DNA from: JAZTZP01 sp045637525
Lineage (GTDB): Bacteria > Bacillota > Clostridia > UBA1381
Length of the DNA stretch: 17,415 nucleotides
Reading direction: 5' to 3'
NCBI GenBank assembly: GCA_045637525.1
Contig: JAZTZP010000061.1
Coordinates: 1-17,415, forward strand
A program made the position numbers and the translations under genes. The notes under the pieces were generated by a model. The model was not told the origin of the DNA and did no database searches. It saw only the letters and a list, made by a program, of their open reading frames with translations. Shown one piece after another: positions 8,557 through 16,557 of the stretch. The first letter of the stretch is position 1, and each line of letters opens with the position of its first letter.

Positions 8557-10278
8557 ATGACAAAAAAGAATAAGGCTCTGATTGCTCTGATGTGTATGGC
8601 TCTTTGTTCGGGCTTTTCCGCAAGTGCCGCATATATTAAAAATGCAGATCTGAATCTTAATGATAATAATCTTACCGTCAGTGGTATGAATTTAGAGGCG
8701 AACAATGGTGGGTATGCTACGCTTTTAGTATTAAAACCGGGTGCAACTCTTGAAACTATGACAAACTATGATGTTGAAAAACAGGAGCAGACTAAAATTG
8801 AAAACGGAGTTTTTTCGATTAAGTTTTTGCTTAGCGATTCAGCAGAAGGCGAATATACAGCGTATATTACTGTCGGAGATAAAACAAGAGAAAGTAAATT
8901 CACCTACCAGTCTGAAATTGGATTGTTATATGAAGAGATGATGGGACTGGCAGCTGATGAGTTTGCTCAGAAGCTTTCGAAAAATGCAGACAGGTTGAAT
9001 TTAAATGATACTGTATATTCTGCTCTTACTGATAGGATTTCTGCCGGGAAATTATTGTACAATGCAATAAAATCCGGAGAAGTAACCGTAACCGATGCGG
9101 AAACTCTTAAAAAGGCGGCTGTTAAATTTTCAGTAATAGCTGCACTGAATGAGGGAAAGAGCGAACAGGTGTTTGATGAATGTGATTTTATAGAAGATGA
9201 GGTGCTGGGTGTTGATACTCTTGATGCAAGACTTAATGTAAACGCATATTCGTTATATTGTGAAAGCATAACCGAATCCGGAAAGAAAAATGTTATTGCG
9301 GGCATTTGCAGCAAGGATTTTAAAACAGCGGCAGAGTTTGAAAAAACGTTTGTATTTGAGGTAACTAAGGCAGCTGTAAGAAACAATATCAACAGCGGAA
9401 CGGGACATATAGCCGGAATACTTGATAAAAACAATGGTGTAAACGGGTTTGATCTTACAAATTATAAAAGTGTAAGCGGAAATGCGATAAATAATAAACT
9501 TATTTCCGGTACTTATGATACAAAACCGGAGATGCAGGCTATTCTTAACACAAAAGTTATATCTCAGAATAACGGAGGCGGCTCATTAGGAGGAAACGGC
9601 GGTTCTTCAGGCGGAGGCGGCAGTTCTTCAGGAGGAGTGGCAAATCCGGGAAAGACTTATACAGGTGGTTCGTATGCTCCGGTTGAGAAAACAGAGGGAA
9701 ATACTGAAGATAACACGCAGGACTTTGTATTCGAAGATGTAACGGAAAGTTTTTCATGGGCAAAAGATGCAATTGAAGAGCTTTACAAAAAAGGTATTAT
9801 AAACGGCAGAAGTGATACACAATTTGCTCCGGATGATAATATTACGAGAGCTGAGTTTTTAAAAATTGTTCTCGGAATTATGAATATTCCGGTTGAAGAT
9901 GCAGGAGACATAATATTTGAAGATGCGAATAGTTCTGATTGGTATGCACCATACGTTAATACGGCTTATAATAAAGGTATCGTAAAAGGCATAAGCGACA
10001 CGTATTTCGGAGCGAATGAAAATATTACCCGTCAGGATGCGGCCGTGTTGATTGCAAGAGCAATACAGAGTCAGGGGATGAGCATTGAAAAAATAACTGA
10101 AAGCATTGTGTTTGAAGATAGTACGGATGTATCGGAATATGCATCCGGGGCGATAGATTTATTGACTTCGGCTGATGTTTTACACGGCGCAGACGGTAAT
10201 TTTTATCCGAACAACAATTGCACAAGAGCAGAGGCTGTAGTTATGTGTAGTAATGTTCTTGATAAAATAAACGGTTAA
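8557..10278 (+). CDS. Exported protein with three C-terminal S-layer-homology repeats
   Basis: A 573-residue protein. A signal peptide (about 1-24) ends near SASAA. An Ig-like beta module follows (about 25-120, with LLVLKPGATLE), then a helical region to about 335 and a glycine/serine linker (about 337-365). Three SLH repeats begin at about residues 391 (VFEDVTESFSWA), 452 (IIFEDANSSDWYA) and 517 (IVFEDSTDVSEYA). Their motif positions read TRAE, TRQD and TRAE. In characterised SLH proteins this motif binds pyruvylated secondary cell-wall polysaccharide, so the protein is expected to be fixed to the wall with its N-terminal part displayed. AGAGGAA precedes the ATG, and the gene begins 19 bases after the beta-helix gene. 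No enzyme motif is visible; it may be an anchor or adaptor for the enzymes encoded just upstream. Confidence 0.9.
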   Translation: MTKKNKALIALMCMALCSGFSASAAYIKNADLNLNDNNLTVSGMNLEANNGGYATLLVLKPGATLETMTNYDVEKQEQTKIENGVFSIKFLLSDSAEGEYTAYITVGDKTRESKFTYQSEIGLLYEEMMGLAADEFAQKLSKNADRLNLNDTVYSALTDRISAGKLLYNAIKSGEVTVTDAETLKKAAVKFSVIAALNEGKSEQVFDECDFIEDEVLGVDTLDARLNVNAYSLYCESITESGKKNVIAGICSKDFKTAAEFEKTFVFEVTKAAVRNNINSGTGHIAGILDKNNGVNGFDLTNYKSVSGNAINNKLISGTYDTKPEMQAILNTKVISQNNGGGSLGGNGGSSGGGGSSSGGVANPGKTYTGGSYAPVEKTEGNTEDNTQDFVFEDVTESFSWAKDAIEELYKKGIINGRSDTQFAPDDNITRAEFLKIVLGIMNIPVEDAGDIIFEDANSSDWYAPYVNTAYNKGIVKGISDTYFGANENITRQDAAVLIARAIQSQGMSIEKITESIVFEDSTDVSEYASGAIDLLTSADVLHGADGNFYPNNNCTRAEAVVMCSNVLDKING

Positions 10279-10293
10279 AGGAGATATACATAA

Positions 10294-13221
10294 ATGTTGA
10301 AGAAAAAAATAGTGGCAATTATGTGTGCATTGGCGTGTATGATAACAAGTGTAAATGCGGCTGTGATGTTCAATGATATTCCGGAAAACTCAAATGAAGA
10401 AAGGGTTTTAAATATAATAACCGGTGTCGGAATTATGCAGGGTTATGAAGATGGCTCTTTTATGCCGAGAGAAGCCGTAACCAGGGGAGAAGTTGCACAA
10501 ATTTTGTGCAATGCTCTCGGAATAGTCTCAACCGTTCAGAGTGAGACTATAAACTGGGAAGAGGAATATCTTGGCGATGATTCAAAGGATGTGGAACTTA
10601 TGTATGCTCAGTCCGGAAAAAGCATCTGGAATGACGTTGAAGTTAATCACTGGGCATACAAGTCAATTTCATATGTAAACGACATGGGAATTATGATTGG
10701 CGACGGTGACGGTAATTTTAATCCTGAAGATGAAGTGACTTATAATGAAATTATAAAATGCATTTTAAATTTAAGCGGATATAAAACCGAGGCGGAGTAT
10801 ATGGGCGGATATCCCGACGGATACGCCAAAATAGCAACAGAAAACGGTTTATCAGCCGGAATTTCAGGTACAGGTGACAGCAAAATGTCACGTATGGATA
10901 TTGCAAGACTGTTTTACAATAGTTTTGAACTGCCGGTAAGAAAAATAGCAGGTATGTCGGATGATAAATTCAGCTATGAGATAAAGGATAATCCGGAAAT
11001 CTTTATGAATGATAAGATGAATATTTATGCTGTAACCGGGACTTTGTTAAAAACCGATCTGACATCAGTTGATTCAGCATTATCTGCTCCTGAAGGATTG
11101 GCGCAGATAGGCGATATTGAATTTGTATTCGATAACGATAAGAGAGGAATCCGCGATTATATCGGAAGAGAAATAAGAGCGTTTATTCACGATGATGACG
11201 GAACTTATAAGCTCTTATGCTGGGAGGAAACCGGAAGAGATGAAATTACGGTAATTGACGCAAAGAACTTTGATAAATTTGATAATAATACATTTTATTA
11301 TTATAACGAAGGCGGATCGTCTTTAAGAAGATTAAGCGTTGACAGAGAAATGAATCTTATATACAACGGAAAATATCTCGGTACATACAATAATAAAACT
11401 TTTGATATAGAACAGGGAACAATAACGGTAATAAGAAGCAGAAGCTTTGAGTCTGATATTGTTATTGTTGAAGACTATAAAGCAGGATATATTTCGTTGG
11501 TTGATCTTGATGAAATGTATTTGCTTGATGAGTTGGCCGGAAATACAGGAAATTCAATTATAGACTTTGAACCCGACAGCGGAAAAGTTTTTTATGATAT
11601 TTATGGTGCATCAGGGACAGAAATTTTGTTTGAAAATTTATCGACAGGCGCAGTAAGCTATTTTGTAAACGATGGATATATAAAAATGTATTATTCTGAT
11701 AAATCGGTTGCCGGAATTGTAGCAGCAACATTTGAGGAAGACGGAAAACAATATGTTACGATAGACAACACAGATTATAAGATATCAGATACATATAATT
11801 TATCGAAAAACAAAATTACTGTATCGGTAGGTATGGAGATTACAGCATATATTGATGTATGGGGAAGCATAGTATGGATTACCGATAAACTCGACACGGG
11901 GAATATCGGGTATATAATAAAAACTTACTATGATGAGGATATTGAAAAGGCTATAATAAAATATTATGAATTTTCTTCAAAAAAAGTAGTGACGGCAGAA
12001 TGTGACGAGAATATAACATATTCCAATGAATATAATACTGTAACGAGAGTTGATGAAGAAAATTTAGTTGATATTCTTTCGGAATACCAGGGAGCTTTTG
12101 CTTTTGAAAAGAGTCAGGAGGGTAAGATAAGAAAGATTGAAATACCTCTTAATAAGGATATCGAAAGCGAGGACAAGAGATTAAGAATAATGTATGAAAC
12201 TGCTTTGGGTGAAGAGATAAATTATCATTCCGGAGTCAAAAATTTCTCAGGAGAGGGATTTGTGGATTCAGGTACAGCGTGGCTTATGATTCCTGAAGAT
12301 AGAGATTCTGTGGATGAATATAAAGCTGTTTCCGGCGTGGATAATGGAGCATATTCATGCAAGATATATAATTTTGATAAACGCTCATCTATTGTAAAGA
12401 TAGCACTAATATATAAATCTACCGGAAGTTATCATATTAAATACGGAACAGAGGTATGGGCTGTAACGGCAGTTAATGATGTATGGGACGAAGAAGAAAT
12501 GGAAACTGTAAAACAGATTACGGTAAGTAACGGTTCGAATTCCAAAATACTGAAGCCTGATACAAGTTTGGTTGATTTTTCGGGAATTTTAAATTGCTAC
12601 AAAACAACCGATGCGGATGGAAACGGCTATTCCGTTTCACCGGGAGATCTGGTAAGATTTTATGAGATTGACGGCAAAGTAGTCAATATGGAGCTCATGT
12701 ATGATGCAGATGGCAAAAATCCGGCATGGTACGGAGCAGATCCAAGTACAAAAACAACAAAAGTTCCGGAAGGTAATGAAAATTATACGGACGTATTGGG
12801 GTCGCTTCCGGGTTCGACTGGATTTCATAATCTAAATGATATAAATACTAATCCGTTTTCATACCAGAATGAAGGATTTTCAACCAGCGCAAAAGTTTTC
12901 GGACATGACTGGTGCCATAATTTTTTTGCTTACGGATATATGTATTCCTATTATGAGGGAATGTTTACAATGACAACCCAGAATCTGCACGATGGTTTCA
13001 GCGGTGATTTGAATAAGGAAGACTACTACTCTCAGACATTTAATCCGTCGGGAGCAAGTGTAGTGCTTGTCAAAAAACACGGTAACACGGTAAAAGTTCA
13101 GAGCGGAAATGTAAATGATATAAGAACATATGAACAGGTAGGAATAAACTGTTCAAAAGTTTTGGTTATTCACGGATTGCATTTTGCAATAAGCAGGATA
13201 TTTGTATTTATTGATGAATAA
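10294..13221 (+). CDS. Large exported protein with N-terminal SLH repeats and an uncharacterised body
   Basis: A 975-residue protein. After a signal peptide (about 1-23) come SLH repeats at about 26-78 (FNDIPENSNE to VTRGEVAQI), 111-162 (IWNDVEVNHWAYKSI, with VTYNEIIK) and a degenerate third at about 173-213 (GYAKIATENGL to MSRMDIARLFYNS). The remaining 750 residues are rich in short beta-strand sequence with many Asp, Tyr and Gly residues and no motif I can name. They read like repeated small beta domains of an S-layer-type surface protein. The C-terminus (CSKVLVIHGLHFAISRIFVFI) looks like a complete beta domain, not a truncation. AAGGAG (10278-10283) overlaps the end of the previous gene's stop codon and lies ten bases before the ATG. 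It is the last gene of the operon and is followed by a hairpin. Confidence 0.85.
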   Translation: MLKKKIVAIMCALACMITSVNAAVMFNDIPENSNEERVLNIITGVGIMQGYEDGSFMPREAVTRGEVAQILCNALGIVSTVQSETINWEEEYLGDDSKDVELMYAQSGKSIWNDVEVNHWAYKSISYVNDMGIMIGDGDGNFNPEDEVTYNEIIKCILNLSGYKTEAEYMGGYPDGYAKIATENGLSAGISGTGDSKMSRMDIARLFYNSFELPVRKIAGMSDDKFSYEIKDNPEIFMNDKMNIYAVTGTLLKTDLTSVDSALSAPEGLAQIGDIEFVFDNDKRGIRDYIGREIRAFIHDDDGTYKLLCWEETGRDEITVIDAKNFDKFDNNTFYYYNEGGSSLRRLSVDREMNLIYNGKYLGTYNNKTFDIEQGTITVIRSRSFESDIVIVEDYKAGYISLVDLDEMYLLDELAGNTGNSIIDFEPDSGKVFYDIYGASGTEILFENLSTGAVSYFVNDGYIKMYYSDKSVAGIVAATFEEDGKQYVTIDNTDYKISDTYNLSKNKITVSVGMEITAYIDVWGSIVWITDKLDTGNIGYIIKTYYDEDIEKAIIKYYEFSSKKVVTAECDENITYSNEYNTVTRVDEENLVDILSEYQGAFAFEKSQEGKIRKIEIPLNKDIESEDKRLRIMYETALGEEINYHSGVKNFSGEGFVDSGTAWLMIPEDRDSVDEYKAVSGVDNGAYSCKIYNFDKRSSIVKIALIYKSTGSYHIKYGTEVWAVTAVNDVWDEEEMETVKQITVSNGSNSKILKPDTSLVDFSGILNCYKTTDADGNGYSVSPGDLVRFYEIDGKVVNMELMYDADGKNPAWYGADPSTKTTKVPEGNENYTDVLGSLPGSTGFHNLNDINTNPFSYQNEGFSTSAKVFGHDWCHNFFAYGYMYSYYEGMFTMTTQNLHDGFSGDLNKEDYYSQTFNPSGASVVLVKKHGNTVKVQSGNVNDIRTYEQVGINCSKVLVIHGLHFAISRIFVFIDE

Positions 13222-13262
13222 TATTAAGTGGCCGTTGTGCTAAGATAGCTCTCTAATAAAAA

Positions 13263-13313
13263 AGAAATGACTCTAATCCTTGAAAAGAGGTTGAGTCATT
13301 TCTGCTTTGTTTT
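13263..13313 (+). terminator. Probable rho-independent terminator closing the large operon
   Basis: A perfect 11-bp stem, AGAAATGACTC (13263-13273) with GAGTCATTTCT (13293-13303), encloses a 19-base loop that can pair further (CCTT with AAGaGG). The T-rich run GCTTTGTTTTAT follows. It begins about 40 bases after the stop of the 975-residue SLH protein. The stem is A/T-rich and the T-tract is interrupted, so efficiency is uncertain. Confidence 0.6.
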
Positions 13314-13818
13314 ATATGAATTTACCGCTATGGATCTTGGCGTTAAGCAGCAGGGAAATAAAATAGTTATAAATACATATACAAAAGACAGAAAGTCGGT
13401 AGAGGGAACAGCATTTACTTCATTGGGTAGGATTTATGCTGAGTGGGAAGTTTCCGGACAAGAAGAGTATAAGCTTAAACAAAGAGCTTTTAGATACATA
13501 TTTGTTTCAGGCTGCGAAAGTGCAGAGGTTGAAGCGTATTATGAATATTTGCCTCTTGAGTACAGAGGAAGTTTTCGTTGCAATGATGAGGAGCTAAACA
13601 AGCTTTGGGATGTATGTGCATATACTCTTCATCTTAACTGCCGTGAAGTTATTTTTGATGGCATAAAGCGTGACCGCTGGGCATGGGGCGGTGAAGTTTA
13701 TGTATATCTGTCAAAAGATGCATTAATTGTTAAAGCAACAAAAAGCGATCAGCCAACAGGCGAGCAATTAATTGACAATGCATGGGAGGTTAATGCAAAA
13801 AATGAAAAAGCAGGATGA
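13267..13818 (+). pseudogene. Alpha-L-rhamnosidase-like (GH78) fragment, rearranged
   Basis: An open stretch of 183 codons whose apparent ATG sits inside the terminator stem, so it is not a true start. Residues from about RAFRYIFVSG through YEYLPLEYRGSFRCNDEELN to LHLNCREVIFDGIKRDRWAWGG match the segment joining the beta domains to the catalytic (alpha/alpha)6 barrel of GH78 rhamnosidases, where the GIKRDRWxWxGD motif marks the barrel entrance. Directly after that motif the sequence changes to VYLSKDALIVKATKSDQPTG, which I do not recognise as rhamnosidase, and stops at a TGA. A normal GH78 enzyme is 700-1000 residues, so both the N-terminus and the catalytic barrel are missing. No ribosome site is evident. 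This is a dead gene piece. Confidence 0.7.
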
Positions 13819-13948
13819 CTGAGCATATATCTTGATGCAGCAAAAGAATTATGCAAAGATATGTCAGTATGAGGAATATAAGAATAACGGATTTAAGGTT
13901 AATAAATTGTGGGATTATCCTCTGAAGCTTGAAACTAAACCGGAATAA
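13819..13948 (+). pseudogene. Decayed coding tail following the rhamnosidase fragment
   Basis: Past the TGA at 13816-13818 the same frame continues with LSIYLDAAKELCKDMSV to another TGA. A one-frame shift there then gives EEYKNNGFKVNKLWDYPLKL and a TAA at 13946-13948. The peptide-like composition on both sides of the stop and the shift indicates one former reading frame broken by a nonsense change and a frameshift. I do not recognise the family. The rest of the interval up to the GH125 gene is short and otherwise empty. Confidence 0.45.
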
Positions 13949-13975
13949 AAAAATTTAAATGAAAAGGTGATAATG

Positions 13976-15253
13976 ATGAAAATACCTGAAGTATTAAAAG
14001 AAAGAATTGATTATTACAGCGAAAAGCTTGGAAAATATCCAAAGCTTTGTGAGCTTTATAAAAACTGCTGTCCTAACACTATCGAGACAGCACTTGAAGA
14101 ATGTGTGGACGGTACATATTTTGTGTTAACAGGAGATATTCCTGCAATGTGGCTTCGTGATTCAACTGCACAGGTTACGCATTATATTCCTCTTGCAAAT
14201 GATGAAGAAATTGGTAAAATTATTGAAGGTGTAATCAGACGTCAGTTTATGTATATAGGAATTGACTCATATGCAAATGCCTTTAATAAAGAGGCAAACG
14301 GAGAAGGACATATTACTGATTTACCAAAACAAGGACCGTGGGTGTTTGAAAGAAAATATGAAGTAGATTCGCTTTGCTATCCTATAAGACTTTTATATCT
14401 TTATTGGAAACAAACCGGAAGAGAAGAGATAATAAAAGAAAAATTGGAAGAAACTGCAAAGATAATTATTAATCAATGGAAAACAGAGCAGTATCATTTT
14501 GAAAAGTCACCGTATCTGTTTATAAGACCTGATTTTACAGTTCCGTGGGATACTATACATAACGATGGTAAAGGAAATCCGGTTGAATATACAGGAATGA
14601 CATGGTCGGGTTTCAGACCGAGTGATGACGGTTGCCAGTATGGTTATCTCACAGCTTCTGAAATGTTTGCGGTTGTTGTTTTGGGATATATGAGTGAAAT
14701 GTTGAAAAGTGTTTGCAAAAATGAAACATTGTCAGAAGAATGTGAAGAATTAAGAAGTCAAATTGACAATGGTATAAAGAAGTATTGTATAGTGGAACAC
14801 GAGAAGTACGGAAAAATCTATGCCTGTGAAACCGATGGGATGGGAAGCTTTTCTATGATAGACGATGCTAATATTCCGAGTTTACTGTCAATTCCGTATA
14901 TTGGTTATACTGATGCGGAAGATGAAATTTATCAGAATACAAGAAAATTCTTATTAAGTAAGGACAATCCGTTCTATTTTGAAGGGAAGTATGCGAAGGG
15001 CATAGGCTCACGCCATACTCCTGAAAATTATGTATGGCATATGGCGCTTGTTATGCAGGGGATGACGTCAACTGATGACAATGAGAAAAGAGAAATTCTT
15101 GAAATGATTGCAAATACTGATGCAGATACGGGATATTTACATGAAGGATTTAATGTTGATAATCCCCATGAGTTTACAAGAGAATGGTTTACATGGCCTA
15201 ATTCCTTGTTTGCTGAATTTGTAGAACAGTGTGTAGACTGTCATGTAATATGA
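13976..15253 (+). CDS. GH125 exo-alpha-1,6-mannosidase (DUF1237 family)
   Basis: An intact 425-residue cytoplasmic glycosidase with no signal peptide. It matches GH125 along its whole length: MWLRDSTAQVTHY (Trp59, Arg61, Asp62), GPWVFERKYEVDSLCYPIRL, GFRPSDDGCQYGYLT, GIGSRHTPENYVWHMAL and LHEGFNVDNPHEFTREWFTWPNSLF at the C-terminus. Asp217/Asp218 and Glu390 fall where the family's catalytic acid and base are reported (inverting mechanism). The family removes terminal alpha-1,6-linked mannose, for example from N-glycans. Start choice: AGGTG (13965-13969) lies six bases before this ATG; ATG 13973 and GTG 13967 are in frame but too close to it or inside it. It is the only complete gene in an otherwise broken region, so its expression and partners are uncertain. 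Confidence 0.93.
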   Translation: MKIPEVLKERIDYYSEKLGKYPKLCELYKNCCPNTIETALEECVDGTYFVLTGDIPAMWLRDSTAQVTHYIPLANDEEIGKIIEGVIRRQFMYIGIDSYANAFNKEANGEGHITDLPKQGPWVFERKYEVDSLCYPIRLLYLYWKQTGREEIIKEKLEETAKIIINQWKTEQYHFEKSPYLFIRPDFTVPWDTIHNDGKGNPVEYTGMTWSGFRPSDDGCQYGYLTASEMFAVVVLGYMSEMLKSVCKNETLSEECEELRSQIDNGIKKYCIVEHEKYGKIYACETDGMGSFSMIDDANIPSLLSIPYIGYTDAEDEIYQNTRKFLLSKDNPFYFEGKYAKGIGSRHTPENYVWHMALVMQGMTSTDDNEKREILEMIANTDADTGYLHEGFNVDNPHEFTREWFTWPNSLFAEFVEQCVDCHVI

Positions 15254-15264
15254 GGGCATGTCAT

Positions 15265-15562
15265 ATGGATAATGAAATCATTGAAAGAAAAACAGACGAA
15301 ATAATTTCACAGCTTACAATTGAAGAAAAGGCAGCAATGTGCCGTGCAAATTCAAAGTTTTTCTCTAACGGAGTTGAGAGGTTGGGCATTGATGAGCTTA
15401 AAATGTAGGATGGTCCTCACGGAGTCCGTGAGGAATATGAAAGACATCGTTGGGTACCTTTAAACAGAGAAGAGGATAAATGTACTTATCTTCCTACATG
15501 TTCAGCACTTGCTGCAACCCGGAACAAAGAATTGGCATTTGATTTTGGTGATTGCTTGGGCG
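15265..15562 (+). pseudogene. GH3 beta-glucosidase N-terminal fragment with internal stop
   Basis: The frame from ATG 15265 reads IISQLTIEEKAAMCRANSKF, then GVERLGIDELKM, a TAG at 15406-15408, and DGPHGVREEYERHRWVPLN followed by YLPTCSALAATRNKELAFDF. This is the N-terminal part of a GH3 beta-glucosidase. The stop replaces what is normally a Ser before DGPHG, and a single C-to-A change in TCG would explain it. Homology ends at about 15561 after FGDCLG, where the frame enters unrelated sequence and stops at TGA (15580-15582). Full GH3 enzymes are 700-900 residues, so only about 100 codons remain and the catalytic Asp is lost. It lies 11 bases after the GH125 gene, suggesting a former mannosidase/glucosidase operon. 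Confidence 0.8.
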
Positions 15563-15658
15563 GTGATAAGAGATATTCTTGAACGTGAAAAACGTCGTGG
15601 ACAACAAAGAATTACTGATCCTGTATTATTAAAAAAGATTATTTTGTTTCTTGCTGAT
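15563..15658 (+). pseudogene. Splinter of an AAA-type (DUF4143-like) ATPase gene
   Basis: In a different frame from the GH3 piece, this stretch reads VIRDILEREKRRGQQRITDP followed by LLKKIILFLAD. That resembles the segment after the ATPase core in the prokaryotic AAA_14/DUF4143 proteins, where a FLADNIG-type run would follow. Here it breaks at FLAD and runs into the insertion-sequence remnant. Only 32 codons are present, with no start. The family call rests on recall of that motif and is moderate. Confidence 0.4.
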
Positions 15659-15707
15659 TTTTTTAAAAGCTCTATTTGTCGGACACTCCAACATTTATTA
15701 TAGAGCC
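15659..15707 (-). mobile_element. Solo terminus of the same insertion sequence as at 1-141
   Basis: The 42 bases at 15666-15707 match 100-141 with a single difference (T at 15687 for C at 121), and the T-rich stretch before them is also alike. The GCTCTAT (15669-15675) / ATAGAGC (15700-15706) inverted pair is kept. No promoter, ribosome site or transposase is attached, so this is an isolated end left by deletion or recombination. It is oriented as in the left copy. Confidence 0.65.
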
Positions 15708-15770
15708 CCCCGTATGCCGAATGGCATATACGGGGGTGCGGGAAGGATGAGACTCGTTAAGAGTTCGTCC
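15707..15770 (-). terminator. Two hairpins at the 3' end of the NAD-salvage operon
   Basis: Seen from the minus strand, nadE is followed by GGACGAACTC/GAGTCTCATCC (15745-15770, one mismatch, one bulge, loop TTAAC). A G/C-rich hairpin follows, with arms at 15723-15736 and 15707-15718, a four-base loop and a two-base bulge. No T-run follows the second hairpin, because the insertion-sequence remnant starts exactly there and may have displaced it. Terminator function is plausible but incomplete. Confidence 0.45.
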
Positions 15771-15786
15771 GTCCGGTTTAAAGCTG

Positions 15787-16518
15787 TTAATTTTCGGGCA
15801 CAAAGCTTGGCATAAGCTGAAGCTTAAACAGGTTGTTTTTGTGTTTTGTGTCTATAAGCTCTTTTTTTGTTTTGTCTTCTATTATACCCTCGCGGATATA
15901 TTTATCAAGCTCGGCGTACGTAAAACCGAGGTTTTCTTCGTCGGTTTTGCCGCATAGGCCGTCTATTGGTGTTTTGTCTACGAGTTCGTCCGGCAAGCCC
16001 AAGACTCTGCCTATTTCTTTGACCTCGGTAACGGTAAGGTTGGACATGGGTGAAAAGTCGCCTGCGGCATCGCCGTATCTTGTGGAATATCCTACCCAAT
16101 CCTCGGACAGATTACAGGTGTTTACCACTCTTCCGTTACAGCTTTGAGATATTGCATAAAGCGTTGTCATTCGTATTCTCGGCGGAATGTTTGTTCTGGT
16201 TTGTGCTGTGATTTCAAGGTCCTGCGGGAAGCTTTGTATTACTCCGTCTACCGCGTCTTTTATATTTACGACATAGTGTTTTATTCCTAAATGATTTACA
16301 AGCATATATGCCATATCAATATCATGCTGTTCACCGCATGGCATTAAAACACCGATAACACGGTCTTTTCCTAACGCCTCTGCACAAAGTGCTGCGGCGA
16401 CTGAGCTGTCTTTTCCGCCTGATATTCCGACTACTGCTGTACAGCCGGGACCGTTTTTTTCAAAAAAATCTTTTATCCAGTTTACGCAATCATTTTTTGT
16501 TTTTAAAGCATCAAACAT
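15787..16518 (-). CDS. nadE: Ammonia-dependent NAD+ synthetase
   Basis: A 243-residue cytoplasmic enzyme that amidates nicotinic acid adenine dinucleotide to NAD+ using ATP. The ATP-pyrophosphatase P-loop SGGKDSS is at residues 33-39. RTNIPPRIRMTTLYAIS, then NLSEDWVGYSTRYGDAAGDF and DGLCGKTDEENLGFTYAELD are family signatures for substrate binding and the mobile loop. There is no N-terminal glutaminase (nitrilase) domain, so free ammonia should be the nitrogen donor. The ATG has GGAGG (16528-16532) nine bases upstream. It lies 39 bases after the nicotinamidase-like gene on the same strand and is probably cotranscribed with it. The sequence appears complete and undamaged, in contrast to the pseudogenes next to it. 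Confidence 0.93.
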   Translation of the reverse strand: MFDALKTKNDCVNWIKDFFEKNGPGCTAVVGISGGKDSSVAAALCAEALGKDRVIGVLMPCGEQHDIDMAYMLVNHLGIKHYVVNIKDAVDGVIQSFPQDLEITAQTRTNIPPRIRMTTLYAISQSCNGRVVNTCNLSEDWVGYSTRYGDAAGDFSPMSNLTVTEVKEIGRVLGLPDELVDKTPIDGLCGKTDEENLGFTYAELDKYIREGIIEDKTKKELIDTKHKNNLFKLQLMPSFVPEN

Positions 16519-16557
16519 AACTTTTTGCCTCCGTTTTAGTATATTATTTTCCGAAAT

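Noticed and set aside
8967..9434. 155-codon minus-strand open frame
   Set aside because: It is antisense to the SLH protein, whose domains are clear; no ribosome site and a composition typical of a shadow frame.
13816..13818. TGA as a selenocysteine codon in the rhamnosidase-like fragment
   Set aside because: A further stop and a frameshift follow within 60 bases and no suitable downstream stem-loop is seen, so decay is simpler.
15406..15408. TAG in the GH3 fragment as recoding
   Set aside because: The gene is also truncated and fused to foreign sequence shortly after, and other genes here show no internal TAG.
15509..15703. 64-codon plus-strand open frame as an intact small gene
   Set aside because: Its first part is the GH3 fragment in a wrong frame, its middle is the ATPase splinter and its end is the insertion-sequence terminus.
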